Under the pieces are notes generated by a model that was not told the DNA's origin, ran no database searches, and saw only the letters and a list, made by a program, of their open reading frames with translations. Both the position numbers and the translations under genes were made by a program. Positions 1 to 8,080 of a DNA stretch of 64,000 bases are shown here, in pieces (position 1 is the first letter of the stretch; every line of letters starts with the position of its first letter). Source of the stretch: Mesorhizobium sp. LSJC280B00 (GTDB lineage Bacteria; Pseudomonadota; Alphaproteobacteria; Rhizobiales; Rhizobiaceae); assembly GCF_000502835.1 (NCBI RefSeq), contig NZ_AYVL01000004.1, forward strand, positions 73,764 through 137,763, given 5' to 3'.

Positions 1-723
1 GATGCCGATGCGCGAGGCAAGCAGCACGCCGACGAAGGCCGCACACAGGCCCGACAGCGTGTAGGCCATGTAGATGGTGCGCTGGACGTTGACGCCTGAC
101 AGGCGCGACGCCTCGGCGTTGGAGCCGACCGAGAACAGATAGCGGCCCCAGCGGCTGTGGTGCAGGAAGATGTAGGCTGGGATGCCGACCAGGATCACCA
201 TCCAGAACAGATTGGGGACGCCGGCGAAGGAACTGCGCGAGAACGTCTGGAAGGCGTCGTTGTTGATCGAGATCGAGTTGCCATTGGTCATCAACAGACC
301 GATGCCGCGCAGCGAGGTCAGCGTTGCCAGGGTGATGATGAAGGGCGGCAGGCCCATCTTGACGATGCCGAACCCATGGAACATGCCGATGGCGACGCCG
401 ACCAGCAAGGTGATCAGGATGGCGAGGAAAACCGGTGTGCCGGCGTTGATCAGCATCGCGACGATGACGGTGGCGAAGCCGACCACGGCGCCGACGGAAA
501 GGTCGATGCCGCCGGTGATGATGACGAAGGTCTGGCCGACCGCCAGGATGGCGATCATCGACCCTTGCCGTAACAGGTTGGAGATGTTGTTGGCGGAGGC
601 GAAGCTCGGCGTCGCCACCGACAGGATGATCCATAAAAGAACCAGCAGCGCCAGCAGTGTCAGCCCGAACAGGGCGTTGTAGTTGCGTTTCGGCCTTTCG
701 GCAGCGATCGCCTCGGTGCTCAT
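1..723 (-). CDS. Sugar ABC transporter permease, RbsC/AraH type (3' end cut by window edge)
   Basis: Inner-membrane permease of a ribose-type (CUT2) importer. The visible N-terminal 241 residues read MSTEAIAAERPKRNYNALFG followed by several hydrophobic segments and the family-typical stretch ITGGIDLSVGAVVGF, which identifies the BPD_transp_2 permease family. The gene continues beyond position 1. Its ATG overlaps the TGA of the upstream ATPase gene by four bases (ATGA), so the two are translationally coupled. With the ATPase and binding protein it forms a complete importer. The substrate cannot be read from sequence; the neighbouring dehydratase suggests a sugar acid or an aldose feeding one. 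Confidence 0.93.
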   Translation of the reverse strand, partial: MSTEAIAAERPKRNYNALFGLTLLALLVLLWIILSVATPSFASANNISNLLRQGSMIAILAVGQTFVIITGGIDLSVGAVVGFATVIVAMLINAGTPVFLAILITLLVGVAIGMFHGFGIVKMGLPPFIITLATLTSLRGIGLLMTNGNSISINNDAFQTFSRSSFAGVPNLFWMVILVGIPAYIFLHHSRWGRYLFSVGSNAEASRLSGVNVQRTIYMAYTLSGLCAAFVGVLLASRIGI

Positions 724-2273
724 ATCTTCCCTCCCGGTCTTTCTTGTTTCTCGGCCAGCGCCTGGGTGAGGATCTCCTCGTGATCAGCGGTACGAAACCC
801 ATGCGTGGCCACCAGCTTGCCGCGCCGGAACACGTGCAGCGTGTCGGCGAGCTCATAGACCTCGGGCAGGTAGGACGAGATCAGGATGATGCCGGCTCCC
901 TTGGACAACAGCGCGCCGAACAGGCGGTAGATCTCGGCCTTGGTGCCGACATCGACGCCGACAGTCGGCTCATCGAAGATGAATAGCTTGGCGCCGTGGG
1001 CGAGCCATTTGCCGATGACGATCTTCTGCTGGTTGCCGCCGGACAGGCTGGAGGCCAGCGCGCCGCGCGTCGGCGTCTTGATGCGCAGGTCGGCGATCTG
1101 GCGATCGGCTTGCGCCTTTTCCTGCGCGCGGGAGATCAGCAGATTGCTCGAGATGCGCTTGTAGATCGGCAGATTGAGGTTGAGTCCGACCGGCAGGTTG
1201 AGGCAGAGGCCCTGGTCGCGGCGGCTTTCCGGGGCCAGCGCCATGCCGAGCCTGATCGCGTCATGTTCGGAATTGACCTTGACCTCCTTGCCCTCCCACA
1301 GGATCTGGCCGGCCGATTTGCGGTGCCGGCCATAGAGCGTGGTGACGAACTCGCTGCGCCCGGCGCCGATCAGGCCATAGAGGCCGACGATCTCGCCGGC
1401 ACGGACGGACATCGAGACATTTTCGAAACCCTTGCCGGACAGGTTCCTGGTTTCGACGATGGTCGCGCCGGGGGTGAAATGCTCCTTGTGGTAGACCTGC
1501 TCGATCGAGCGGTTGATCATCATCTTGACCAGCTCGGCGTCATTGGTCTCGGCAATGTTCCTGGTGCCGACCAGCGTGCCGTCGCGCAGCACCGAGACGC
1601 GGTCGGCGAGCTCGAACACTTCTTCCATGCGATGGCTGATGTAGATGATGGTGACGCCTTCGCCCTTCAGCCGGCGGATCAGCGTGAACAGCTGGTCGGC
1701 CTCCTTGCGGGTAAGATAGGCGGTCGGCTCGTCGAAGATCAGGAATTTGGTGCCGCGCACGGTGGCGCGGGCGGCGGCGATCAACTGCTGCTGGCCGATG
1801 GTCAGGTCACCCAGCATGACATGCGCCGGCAGGTCGAAGCCGAGATCGTCGATGATCTTCTGCGCCTGCCTGATCATCGCCCGCTGCTGCAGGATGCCGA
1901 AGCGGGAATCCTCTTCGCCGAGGAACATGTTGGCGGCGACGGTGAGATGGCGGCACAGGACGACTTCCTGATGCACGGCATTGATGCCGAGCGCCATCGC
2001 CTCATGCGGCGTTGCCAATGCGGCAGGCTTGCCCTCCCAGATGACGTCGCCGGAGGTGCGCGGCATGACGCCGGTAAGAAGCTTGATCAGGGTGGATTTG
2101 CCGGCGCCGTTCTCGCCAACGATGGCGTGGATCTCGCCGGCCTTGAAGGCGAGATCGACCGGCTTCAGCGCATGGGTGCCGGGATAGCGCTTTTCCAGCC
2201 CGCGGAGTTCGAGGATGGTCCTGCCCGGTTCCAGCGTTGGGGCCGGATGGAGTTCCTGCGCCGTCGACATCAT
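720..2273 (-). CDS. Sugar ABC transporter ATP-binding protein, RbsA/MglA type (two ATPase domains)
   Basis: Cytoplasmic ATPase that powers the ribose-type importer. About 517 residues with two ABC domains. The first has Walker A GENGAGKST, signature LTIGQQQL and Walker B FLIFDEPTA. The second has the degenerate Walker A YGLIGAGRS usual in this family, signature LSGGNQQK and Walker B LFIFDEPTVGVD. I chose the ATG at 2273 because GGGAGGA lies five bases upstream; the frame is open 16 codons further but lacks such a site. It sits between the binding protein gene (103 bp upstream) and the permease gene (4-bp overlap), so the three form one operon. Confidence 0.95.
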   Translation of the reverse strand: MMSTAQELHPAPTLEPGRTILELRGLEKRYPGTHALKPVDLAFKAGEIHAIVGENGAGKSTLIKLLTGVMPRTSGDVIWEGKPAALATPHEAMALGINAVHQEVVLCRHLTVAANMFLGEEDSRFGILQQRAMIRQAQKIIDDLGFDLPAHVMLGDLTIGQQQLIAAARATVRGTKFLIFDEPTAYLTRKEADQLFTLIRRLKGEGVTIIYISHRMEEVFELADRVSVLRDGTLVGTRNIAETNDAELVKMMINRSIEQVYHKEHFTPGATIVETRNLSGKGFENVSMSVRAGEIVGLYGLIGAGRSEFVTTLYGRHRKSAGQILWEGKEVKVNSEHDAIRLGMALAPESRRDQGLCLNLPVGLNLNLPIYKRISSNLLISRAQEKAQADRQIADLRIKTPTRGALASSLSGGNQQKIVIGKWLAHGAKLFIFDEPTVGVDVGTKAEIYRLFGALLSKGAGIILISSYLPEVYELADTLHVFRRGKLVATHGFRTADHEEILTQALAEKQERPGGKI

Positions 2274-2376
2274 GACAATCCTCCCAGATTGGCCCCCAAA
2301 GATTGGCCTCGCGATTGGCACGAGTGGGATGTTTCCGGGGCGAAAGGCCCCGGAAACAGTTCACTTGCGGCTATGC

Positions 2377-3372
2377 TCAGTCGAGCTTCGGGTTGAGCAG
2401 CGCGTCGATCTTCGGATCCTTCATGTTGGCCTTGGTAACCAAATTGGCGCCGGTATCGACATTGGCCTCGACCTTCTCGCCCTTCGAGGCGGCGAGCGCC
2501 GTCTTGATGCCGTCATAGCCCATCCGGTACGGATCCTGAACGACGAGAGCCGAAATGACGCCGTCATTGAGGAACTTGATCAGCTTCTCGTCGCTGTCGA
2601 AACCGACCAGCCCGACCTTGCCGGCAAGACTGTTCTCGGCGATCGCCTGACCGACGCCCTGCGCCATGATCAGGTTGGAGGCGAAGATGCCCTTGAGGTT
2701 GGGGTTGGCGGTGATCAGGTCGGTGGCGATGTTGAGGCCGGTGGTGGCCTGGCCGTCGGCGTATTTGTCGGCGACCAGCTTGAGGCCGGGATATTTGGCG
2801 GCGAGCTGTTCCTTGAAACCCTGGGCGCGCTGTTCGAGCGAGCCGGCACCCGGAAGCGCGGTGATCAGGGCGACGTCGCCCTCGACCTTGCCGCCATTGG
2901 CTTCGCCGATGGCTGCGGCAAGGCCGTCAGCGGCGACGCGGCCGCCCTGGATGTTGTCGGTGGTCAGGAACGAGGTGAAGGCCTTGGAGTCGGCGCCGGA
3001 GTCGATGCCGATGATCTTGACCTTGGTGGCGGCCTCGTCGATCGGCTTGCCGAGCGCCTTGGCTTCGGTCGGCGCAATGACGACGGCCGCCGGGTTGCCG
3101 GCGACGGCATTTTCGAGGATCGAGATCTGGCCGTTGACGTCGGTCTCGGCCTGGGCGCCGAGCTCCGGCACGTTGACGCCGAGATCCTTGCCGGCCTTGC
3201 GGGCGCCGGCCAGAACGATCTGCCAGTAGAAGGACGTGGTGTCCTTGACGATGATCGGAATGGTCGCGTCGGCCGCGGATGCCGGCGCCGAATGCATCAC
3301 GCCGGCAAGCATCGAGGCGGCTGCGAGTGCCACGAAGGCGCGGCGATTGAGAATGCTGGTCACGAATTTCAT
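2377..3372 (-). CDS. Periplasmic sugar-binding protein, RbsB-like (Peripla_BP_4)
   Basis: Substrate-binding lipid-free periplasmic protein of the ribose-type importer, 331 aa. A signal peptide of about 33 residues ends near SAPASAADA. The mature part has the two-lobed type I fold pattern, with ITALPGAGSLEQRAQGFKE and GLVGFDSDEKLIKFL typical of RbsB relatives. GGGAGGA lies eight bases before the ATG. It is the first gene of the transport operon. The 329 bp upstream hold paired ATGGAAT palindromes that may be operators. The sugar bound is not evident; fructose, ribose, xylose and galactose binding proteins all look like this. Confidence 0.93.
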   Translation of the reverse strand: MKFVTSILNRRAFVALAAASMLAGVMHSAPASAADATIPIIVKDTTSFYWQIVLAGARKAGKDLGVNVPELGAQAETDVNGQISILENAVAGNPAAVVIAPTEAKALGKPIDEAATKVKIIGIDSGADSKAFTSFLTTDNIQGGRVAADGLAAAIGEANGGKVEGDVALITALPGAGSLEQRAQGFKEQLAAKYPGLKLVADKYADGQATTGLNIATDLITANPNLKGIFASNLIMAQGVGQAIAENSLAGKVGLVGFDSDEKLIKFLNDGVISALVVQDPYRMGYDGIKTALAASKGEKVEANVDTGANLVTKANMKDPKIDALLNPKLD

Positions 3373-3701
3373 TAGGAGTCCTCCCTAAGTCGCCCGGTGA
3401 ATGTTACGGAAGCTCCATTCGGATGGCGCGGCCCAAACGGAACTTTATCAATAAAAAACATTTACCGCATTTTGATAGTGCATCACCTCGGTCGGCGCAA
3501 GCGATGTTTGATGGCCGCTCGAATGGCTGGGCGGGAAAGCTTGCTCCCTCGGAACTCCGCTGCCAATCTCCTCCAATACGTCGCATGGAATATTAATTCC
3601 ATCATCCAGTCAATATGGAATGTTCATTCTTTTTCGGGAGCGTTGGAACTGTGACGCCTGGCGATCACGTCCGGTGTTCGCGACTATTGCGCATGTCCGG
3701 C
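3373..3701 (-). promoter_or_regulatory. Regulatory intergenic region upstream of the sugar importer operon
   Basis: No gene is visible here. It separates the dehydratase stop from the importer start, both on the minus strand, and is clearly more AT-rich than its surroundings. It carries two ATGGAAT-type palindromes (listed separately) and at 3453-3463 the string AAAAAACATTT, which recurs at 5285-5295 in front of the GntR gene. An internal promoter for the importer is likely, but I cannot assign -35 and -10 boxes with certainty. Confidence 0.5.
3585..3632. promoter_or_regulatory. Two operator-like palindromes 30 bp apart
   Basis: Positions 3585-3602 read ATGGAATATTAATTCCAT, a perfect inverted repeat with 7-bp arms and a 4-bp centre. 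A second, half-degenerate copy, ATGGAATGTTCATTC, begins at 3615. The starts are exactly 30 bp apart, about three helical turns, so two dimers would sit on the same face of the DNA. The sites lie about 215-260 bp upstream of the binding protein start. The cognate regulator is unknown; the local GntR protein is one candidate. Confidence 0.5.
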
Positions 3702-5207
3702 TTAGAGCGTCGCTCCGAGATGCCAAGGCACGAACTCGTTGTCGCCGTAGCCGAACTCTTCGCTCTTGGTCTTGCGGCCCGAAGCCGTCTCGACGATCAG
3801 TTCGAAGATCTCGCGGCCCATGCCGGCGATGGTCTTTTCGCCCGAGGCGATGACGCCGCAATTCACGTCCATGTCCTCTTCCATCGTGTGATACATGGTC
3901 GAGTTGCTGGCGACCTTAATCGACGGCGTCGGCCGGCAGCCGAAGCAGGAGCCGCGGCCTGTGGTGAAGACGATGACGTTGGCGCCGCCCGCCACCTGGC
4001 CGGTGGCCGAGACCGGGTCGTAGCCGGGCGTGTCCATGAACACCAGCCCGTGCCCGATGACCTTTTCGGCATAGCCGAAGACGCCGTTGAGCGGCGTCTG
4101 GCCGCCCTTGGCGACCGCGCCGAGCGACTTTTCCAGGATGGTGGTCAGGCCGCCGCGCTTGTTGCCCGGCGAGGGGTTGTTGTCGATGGAAGCGCCATGT
4201 TTGGCGACATGGTCTTCCCACCATTTCACGTAACCGTCGAGCTTGGCGGCGATCTCGGGGGTGGCGGCGCGATAGGCGAGCAGGTGCTCGGCGCCGTAGA
4301 TCTCCGTCGTCTCGGAGAGGATGCCGACACCGCCGACGCCGGCCAAAATGTCGACCGCGGCACCCAGCGCCGGATTGGCGGTAATGCCGGACATACCGTC
4401 GGAGCCGCCGCATTGCAGGCCGACGACGATCTCGCTGACCGGGATCGGCTCACGCTGAAGCTTGCCGACCTCCTCGGCGATCTCGGCCAGCACGACCAAC
4501 GCCTTCTCGACCGATTTGCGCGAGCCGCCGGCTTCCTGGATGTTGAAATGACGTTTTCCCGCGGCAACGCCCTTCTGGCCGTAGAGGGTGAGCTGGTTGA
4601 CCTCGCAGCCGAGCCCGACCATCAGCACACCACCAAAATTCGGATGACGGGCGTAGCCGGCCAGCGTGCGATGCAGCACCATCATGCCGTCGCCGGTGGC
4701 GCTCATGCCGCAGCCCTGGCCGTGGACGATCGGGACGAAGCCGTCGATGCCGGGATATTGCGGCAGAAGCGTGCGGTTCGCCGCGTCAGCGATGGCGTGG
4801 CAGACGGTGGCCGAGCAATTGACGCTGGCGAGAATGCCGATGAAGTTGCGCGTGCCGGCGCGGCCGTCGGCGCGGCGGTAGCCCATGAAGGTGCGGGCGC
4901 GGTCGGCCTCAGTCGCATGCACTGCCTCGCTCGGCGGCACCACCGGCAAACGCCCGCTTTCGAAGACCAGATTGTGCGAATGGACATGCTCGCCGGGCGC
5001 GATGTCTTGCGTGGCGCGGCCGATCGCCTGGGCGTATTTGACCACGGCCTCGCCGGCCGCAATCGGCTTGATCGCCACTTTGTGGCCCGGCTCGATCACT
5101 GCGGCGGCGACGGCGCCGCCCGGCAGCACGGTGCCGATCTCGATGCGGCCATTGGCGACCGCGACATTGTCGGCGGGAGACAGAAGAATGCTGTTTGCGG
5201 CGTTCAC
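3702..5207 (-). CDS. Altronate/galactarate dehydratase family protein (UxaA/GarD, SAF + core domain)
   Basis: Iron-dependent sugar-acid dehydratase that makes a 2-keto-3-deoxy acid. About 501 residues. The N-terminal ~90 residues form the SAF domain (GHKVAIKPIAAGEAVVKYAQ, then GEHVHSHN); the rest is the core, with GYRRADGRAGTRNFIG, SVNCSATV, GLQCGGSDGMSGITANPALG and TTGRGSCFGCRPTPSIKVAS. Two GTG starts are possible. I prefer 5207, because CAGGAAG stands just upstream, over 5252. Next to a sugar importer and a GntR regulator, a role in uptake and breakdown of a hexonate or hexarate is likely, but altronate, galactarate and related acids cannot be told apart here. Confidence 0.88.
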   Translation of the reverse strand: MNAANSILLSPADNVAVANGRIEIGTVLPGGAVAAAVIEPGHKVAIKPIAAGEAVVKYAQAIGRATQDIAPGEHVHSHNLVFESGRLPVVPPSEAVHATEADRARTFMGYRRADGRAGTRNFIGILASVNCSATVCHAIADAANRTLLPQYPGIDGFVPIVHGQGCGMSATGDGMMVLHRTLAGYARHPNFGGVLMVGLGCEVNQLTLYGQKGVAAGKRHFNIQEAGGSRKSVEKALVVLAEIAEEVGKLQREPIPVSEIVVGLQCGGSDGMSGITANPALGAAVDILAGVGGVGILSETTEIYGAEHLLAYRAATPEIAAKLDGYVKWWEDHVAKHGASIDNNPSPGNKRGGLTTILEKSLGAVAKGGQTPLNGVFGYAEKVIGHGLVFMDTPGYDPVSATGQVAGGANVIVFTTGRGSCFGCRPTPSIKVASNSTMYHTMEEDMDVNCGVIASGEKTIAGMGREIFELIVETASGRKTKSEEFGYGDNEFVPWHLGATL

Positions 5208-5283
5208 GGGAGCTTCCTGGGTGTGTTCCTGGGTGCGCGAGCGGATTGACACGCGGCTCTTAACATATAATGTCTTTTATCGT

Positions 5284-5314
5284 GAAAAAACATTTTTGCG
5301 TCAATTGTTTTTTC
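5284..5314. promoter_or_regulatory. Inverted repeat in the dehydratase/GntR divergent promoter region
   Basis: GAAAAAACA at 5284-5292 and its exact reverse complement TGTTTTTTC at 5306-5314 flank 13 bp. A smaller repeat, ACAT-ATA-ATGT, lies just left at about 5263-5273. The region is AT-rich in a GC-rich genome and sits between divergent genes, the usual place for a GntR autoregulatory operator. The half-site AAAAAACA also occurs at 3453-3460 before the importer operon, which would allow joint control. Confidence 0.45.
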
Positions 5315-5374
5315 GCCAGAGCGCGACGCGTCTTTTGGATGCGAGAAGTAGGCTCTACAACCAAAACTAGCGTT

Positions 5375-5413
5375 GCGCATGATGTTTTCCGAAAAGGTAC
5401 CGGTTTCATGCGC
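5375..5413. repeat. Short palindromic intergenic element (RIME-like)
   Basis: GCGCATGA at 5375-5382 is matched by TCATGCGC at 5406-5413, with TTTTCCGAAAA in the centre. The GCATGAT...TTTCG/CCGAAAA...ATCATGC pattern resembles the small mosaic palindromes scattered between genes in rhizobia. It lies in the leader of the GntR gene. Membership in a named repeat family is inferred from memory of the pattern only. Confidence 0.45.
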
Positions 5414-5463
5414 GAGAAACGCTTCACACTGGCCGCAAACGCAGATGCGCCACGGGGCAGGGG

Positions 5464-6366
5464 ATGTCGAAGAGCAACAACGTTTACAAGGACGCCTATA
5501 ATCGCGGTCTGAGGCTGCTCGACGAAACCAGGAGCCTGCCTTCGGAGCCGGAGCTGGGTACGCTGCTCGGCGTCAGCCGCACGACGGTCCGCACTATCCT
5601 TGCGCGCATGGAAGAAACCGGGCTGATCGACTGGAACAAGCGCAGCAAGACGGTCCTGCGCGAACCGCGACCGGACGATTTCTTCCCCGAGGAAGAAACC
5701 GACACGCTGGCCGAGATCATCGAGCGCTCCTTCATGCGGCGGCTGCTTGCCAGCGGTGCCGAAGCCGGCATGCAGATCAACGAGCTCGAACTGGCGCGTG
5801 AGATCGGCGTCGGCACCACCAGCGTGCGCGAATTCCTGATCCGCTTCTCGCGCTTCGGGCTGATCGAGAAGCGCCGCAACAGCCACTGGGTGCTGAAAGG
5901 CTTTACCCGCGCCTTCGCGCTGGAGTTGACCGAAATCCGCGAGATGTTCGAACTGCGCTCGGCCGCAGCCTTTGCCGCTCTGCCCGAGGACAGCCCGGTG
6001 TGGACCGACCTCGACCGCCTGGAAGACGAGCATCACCGGCTGGAGCGCGAGATCGCCGTGCGCTTCAACGAATTCTCCGAGCTTGACGAGCGCTTTCACC
6101 GGCTGATCCATCGGGCGTCGCACAACCGCTTCATCGTCGATTTCTACGACGTCATCGCCATGATCTTCCACTACCACTACCAGTGGAACAAGGCGCAGGA
6201 GCGCGAGCGCAACGAAGTCGCGGTCCAGGAGCATCTCGCCTATATCGCCGCGCTCAAATCGCGCGATCTCGCCAAGGTCGACGCCGCCTGCCGCAAGCAC
6301 CTGAAATCGGCCCGCCACACGCTGCTGACGTCCATTCCCGAGGGCAGGCAGCCGCAACGCGCGTGA
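5464..6366 (+). CDS. GntR/FCD-type transcriptional regulator with two winged-helix segments
   Basis: DNA-binding regulator, 300 aa, divergent from the dehydratase and importer genes, so probably their regulator with a sugar-acid effector. Residues about 20-60 are GntR-like (LPSEPELGTLLGVSRTTVRT). Residues about 85-145 contain a second GntR-like helix-turn-helix (INELELAREIGVGTTSVREF, then FGLIEKRRNSHWVL). The C-terminal half is an FCD helical bundle (LTEIREMFELRSAAAFAAL; LDERFHRLIHRAS; KHLKSARHTLL), whose His and Asp/Glu residues bind metal in relatives. GntR/FCD proteins usually have one winged helix and about 230 residues, so the doubled N-terminus and extra length are notable. Confidence 0.9.
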   Translation: MSKSNNVYKDAYNRGLRLLDETRSLPSEPELGTLLGVSRTTVRTILARMEETGLIDWNKRSKTVLREPRPDDFFPEEETDTLAEIIERSFMRRLLASGAEAGMQINELELAREIGVGTTSVREFLIRFSRFGLIEKRRNSHWVLKGFTRAFALELTEIREMFELRSAAAFAALPEDSPVWTDLDRLEDEHHRLEREIAVRFNEFSELDERFHRLIHRASHNRFIVDFYDVIAMIFHYHYQWNKAQERERNEVAVQEHLAYIAALKSRDLAKVDAACRKHLKSARHTLLTSIPEGRQPQRA

Positions 6367-6374
6367 TTGTGTTG

Positions 6375-6394
6375 CGTTGCCGCAGCAACGTTTT
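6375..6394 (+). terminator. Rho-independent-type terminator after the GntR gene
   Basis: CGTTGC-CGCA-GCAACG forms a 6-bp stem with a tetraloop, followed by TTTT, starting nine bases after the GntR stop codon. The stem is short and the T-run only four, so termination may be partial. Confidence 0.5.
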
Positions 6395-6458
6395 GGCGAT
6401 TTTCCGGCCGCCGGCTCCGTGCTAGAGAGCTGACGTTGCTGCGTGAAGAGGCTGGTTC

Positions 6459-6842
6459 TTGACCATACGCCGGAGACGATGGAGCATGCCGGTCGCGTTC
6501 GCCGCGGCGTGGCTTTTCATGCTCCAGTCGATATTCGGCGCGTTTGCTTCCGGCGTCGCGCCGAACGCCTCGCAATTCGATGCTTTCGGCAACACGATCT
6601 GCACCCATGACGGTGCGGCGCAACTCCCCGCCGGCGATCCGCATCAGCAGCACATGCCGGCTTGCTGCATGCTTGGCTGCAATCTCGTTTCGGCGGTCTA
6701 CGCGCCGCTGGATGCAGCCGGGAGCCTGGCTCGCAGCCTTTCCATCGAAACCATCGCCTTTTTCCTGCCGGCCTTCCGGCATCGCGATTTCGCCCGCGCC
6801 CGCACTCCGTCCAATCCGCGTGCACCACCGGCGACGGCCTGA
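6459..6842 (+). CDS. Small Cys/His-rich exported or membrane protein at the head of the copper operon (DUF2946-like)
   Basis: 127 aa, unknown function. The N-terminus has a hydrophobic stretch (VAFAAAWLFMLQSIFGAFAS) that could be a signal peptide or anchor. The middle holds His and Cys residues in HQQHMPACCMLGC, suggesting metal binding, and a second hydrophobic patch follows. Small proteins of the DUF2946 type commonly precede PCuAC and YcnI genes, and I assign it on layout and His/Cys pattern rather than strong similarity. The TTG start at 6459 has GAAGAGG upstream; an ATG at 6486 is the alternative. PCuAC follows 101 bp downstream. Confidence 0.65.
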   Translation: MTIRRRRWSMPVAFAAAWLFMLQSIFGAFASGVAPNASQFDAFGNTICTHDGAAQLPAGDPHQQHMPACCMLGCNLVSAVYAPLDAAGSLARSLSIETIAFFLPAFRHRDFARARTPSNPRAPPATA

Positions 6843-6943
6843 TCCGTTCTGGTTCGCGCCGCGCAGCGCTTTGCCGGCGCGTTTATCGACATCGTTCGCG
6901 ACCGGCAATCGGCGCGATCCCCCTTAAAGTCCACGGAGCAATC

Positions 6944-7480
6944 ATGTCTCACTCTTTTCGCGCTGCCGCATCCAGCCGCAGGCGCTTCGCACTGGGTAGT
7001 TTCGAGCAGCGTCTCGGCATCGCCCTTTGCGTTCTTGCCCTCCTGTTCGCCAGCGCCCAGACGGTGTTGGCACACGAGTTCAAGCTTGGCGATCTCGAGA
7101 TCGGGCACCCCTGGTCGCGCGCCACGCCAGCCGGCGCCAAGGTGGCCGGCGGCTACTTCACCATCACCAACACCGGCAGTGCGCCGGATCGCCTGCTGTC
7201 GATCACCTCCGACATTTCGGCCAAGGCCGAACTGCACGAGATGGGCGTCAGCAATGGCGTCATGACCATGCGGCCGGTCACCGGCGGCCTCGAAATCCCG
7301 GCTGGCGGCAAGGTCGCGCTGGCGCCTAACGGCTATCATTTGATGTTCATGGATTTGAAGCGGCAGCCCAAGGAGGGCGAAACGTTCTCCGCCACGCTGA
7401 CCTTCGAGAAAGCCGGGCCCGTGCAGATTGAATTCGCCGTGCAAGGCATCGGCAGCGCGGCGCCCCAGGACGACGACTGA
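6944..7480 (+). CDS. PCuAC-family periplasmic copper chaperone
   Basis: Periplasmic chaperone that carries Cu(I), in relatives to the CuA or CuB centre of cytochrome oxidase. 178 aa with an N-terminal signal or anchor (residues about 24-43, ending VLA-HEFKLG). Copper ligands expected in the family are present: His98 and Met100 in HEMG, Met109, then His132 and Met134 in YHLMFM. This is close to the H-x10-M-x21-H-x-M signature. I chose the ATG at 6944 because ACGGAG stands upstream and the signal peptide fits. It lies in a copper operon with YcnI and CopC-CopD downstream. Confidence 0.93.
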   Translation: MSHSFRAAASSRRRFALGSFEQRLGIALCVLALLFASAQTVLAHEFKLGDLEIGHPWSRATPAGAKVAGGYFTITNTGSAPDRLLSITSDISAKAELHEMGVSNGVMTMRPVTGGLEIPAGGKVALAPNGYHLMFMDLKRQPKEGETFSATLTFEKAGPVQIEFAVQGIGSAAPQDDD

Positions 7481-7505
7481 CTTGGCCGCTTCGAGAGGTA
7501 GCATC

Positions 7506-8024
7506 ATGAAGAAATCTCTTTTGCCCGGCTGCGTGCTTCTTGCCCTCGGGACCAGCGCGGCCTTTGCCCACATCACGCTCGAAACGCCGGAGGCGGCGGT
7601 GGGCTCGACCTACAAGGCGGTTCTTCGGGTGCCGCATGGCTGCGAGGGCAAGGCGACGACCGCGCTGCGCGTGCAGATCCCGGAAGGGGTGCTCTCGGTC
7701 AAACCGATGCCGAAGCCGGGTTGGACACTGCAGGTCAAGAACGGCAAATACGAAAAGTCCTACCAGCTCTACGGCCAGGCAGTGACCAGCGGCGTCAAGG
7801 AGATCGACTGGAGCGCCGGCAGCCTGCCGGACGAGTTCTACGACGAATTCGTCTTTCGCGCGACGCTGGCGTCCGACCTGCCGGCAGGCCAGACGCTGCA
7901 TTTCCCGGTGGTGCAGGAATGTGACGGGGTTGCCGATCGCTGGATCGAGATTCCGGCGGCCGGGCAGGCTGAGGACGCGCTGGAATTTCCGGCGCCCGGC
8001 CTCAAGCTGCTGCCGAAGAAGTGA
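7506..8024 (+). CDS. YcnI-family copper-binding protein (DUF1775)
   Basis: Periplasmic protein of 172 aa thought to bind copper and help metallate PCuAC partners. A clear signal peptide (MKKSLLPGCVLLALGTSAAF) is cut so that the mature chain starts with His (AHITLETPEA), the copper ligand known in YcnI. A Trp in KPGWTLQV and the VQECDGVADRW motif near the C-terminus fit the family. It starts 25 bp after the PCuAC stop and is followed by a strong hairpin before CopC-CopD. Confidence 0.92.
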   Translation: MKKSLLPGCVLLALGTSAAFAHITLETPEAAVGSTYKAVLRVPHGCEGKATTALRVQIPEGVLSVKPMPKPGWTLQVKNGKYEKSYQLYGQAVTSGVKEIDWSAGSLPDEFYDEFVFRATLASDLPAGQTLHFPVVQECDGVADRWIEIPAAGQAEDALEFPAPGLKLLPKK

Positions 8025-8031
8025 TCCTTAC

Positions 8032-8062
8032 GCGGCGCGCTCTATCCGAAAGAGCGCGCCGC
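8032..8062 (+). terminator. Strong GC-rich hairpin between the YcnI gene and the CopC-CopD gene
   Basis: GCGGCGCGCTCT at 8032-8043 pairs perfectly with AGAGCGCGCCGC at 8051-8062 around a 7-nt loop. TGTCTTTGT follows, so the T-tract is poor. It begins 7 bp after the YcnI stop and ends 18 bp before the CopC-CopD start. It could terminate or attenuate transcription, or stabilise the 3' end of the upstream message. Confidence 0.55.
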
Positions 8063-8080
8063 TGTCTTTGTGGCGGTGAC

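Noticed and set aside
996..2396. Long plus-strand reading frame (466 codons) opposite the sugar ATPase gene
   Set aside because: Antisense shadow of a GC-rich gene with well-matched motifs on the minus strand; no ribosome site or family.
3615..5249. 544-codon plus-strand frame opposite the dehydratase gene
   Set aside because: Antisense shadow; the minus-strand protein has all family motifs.
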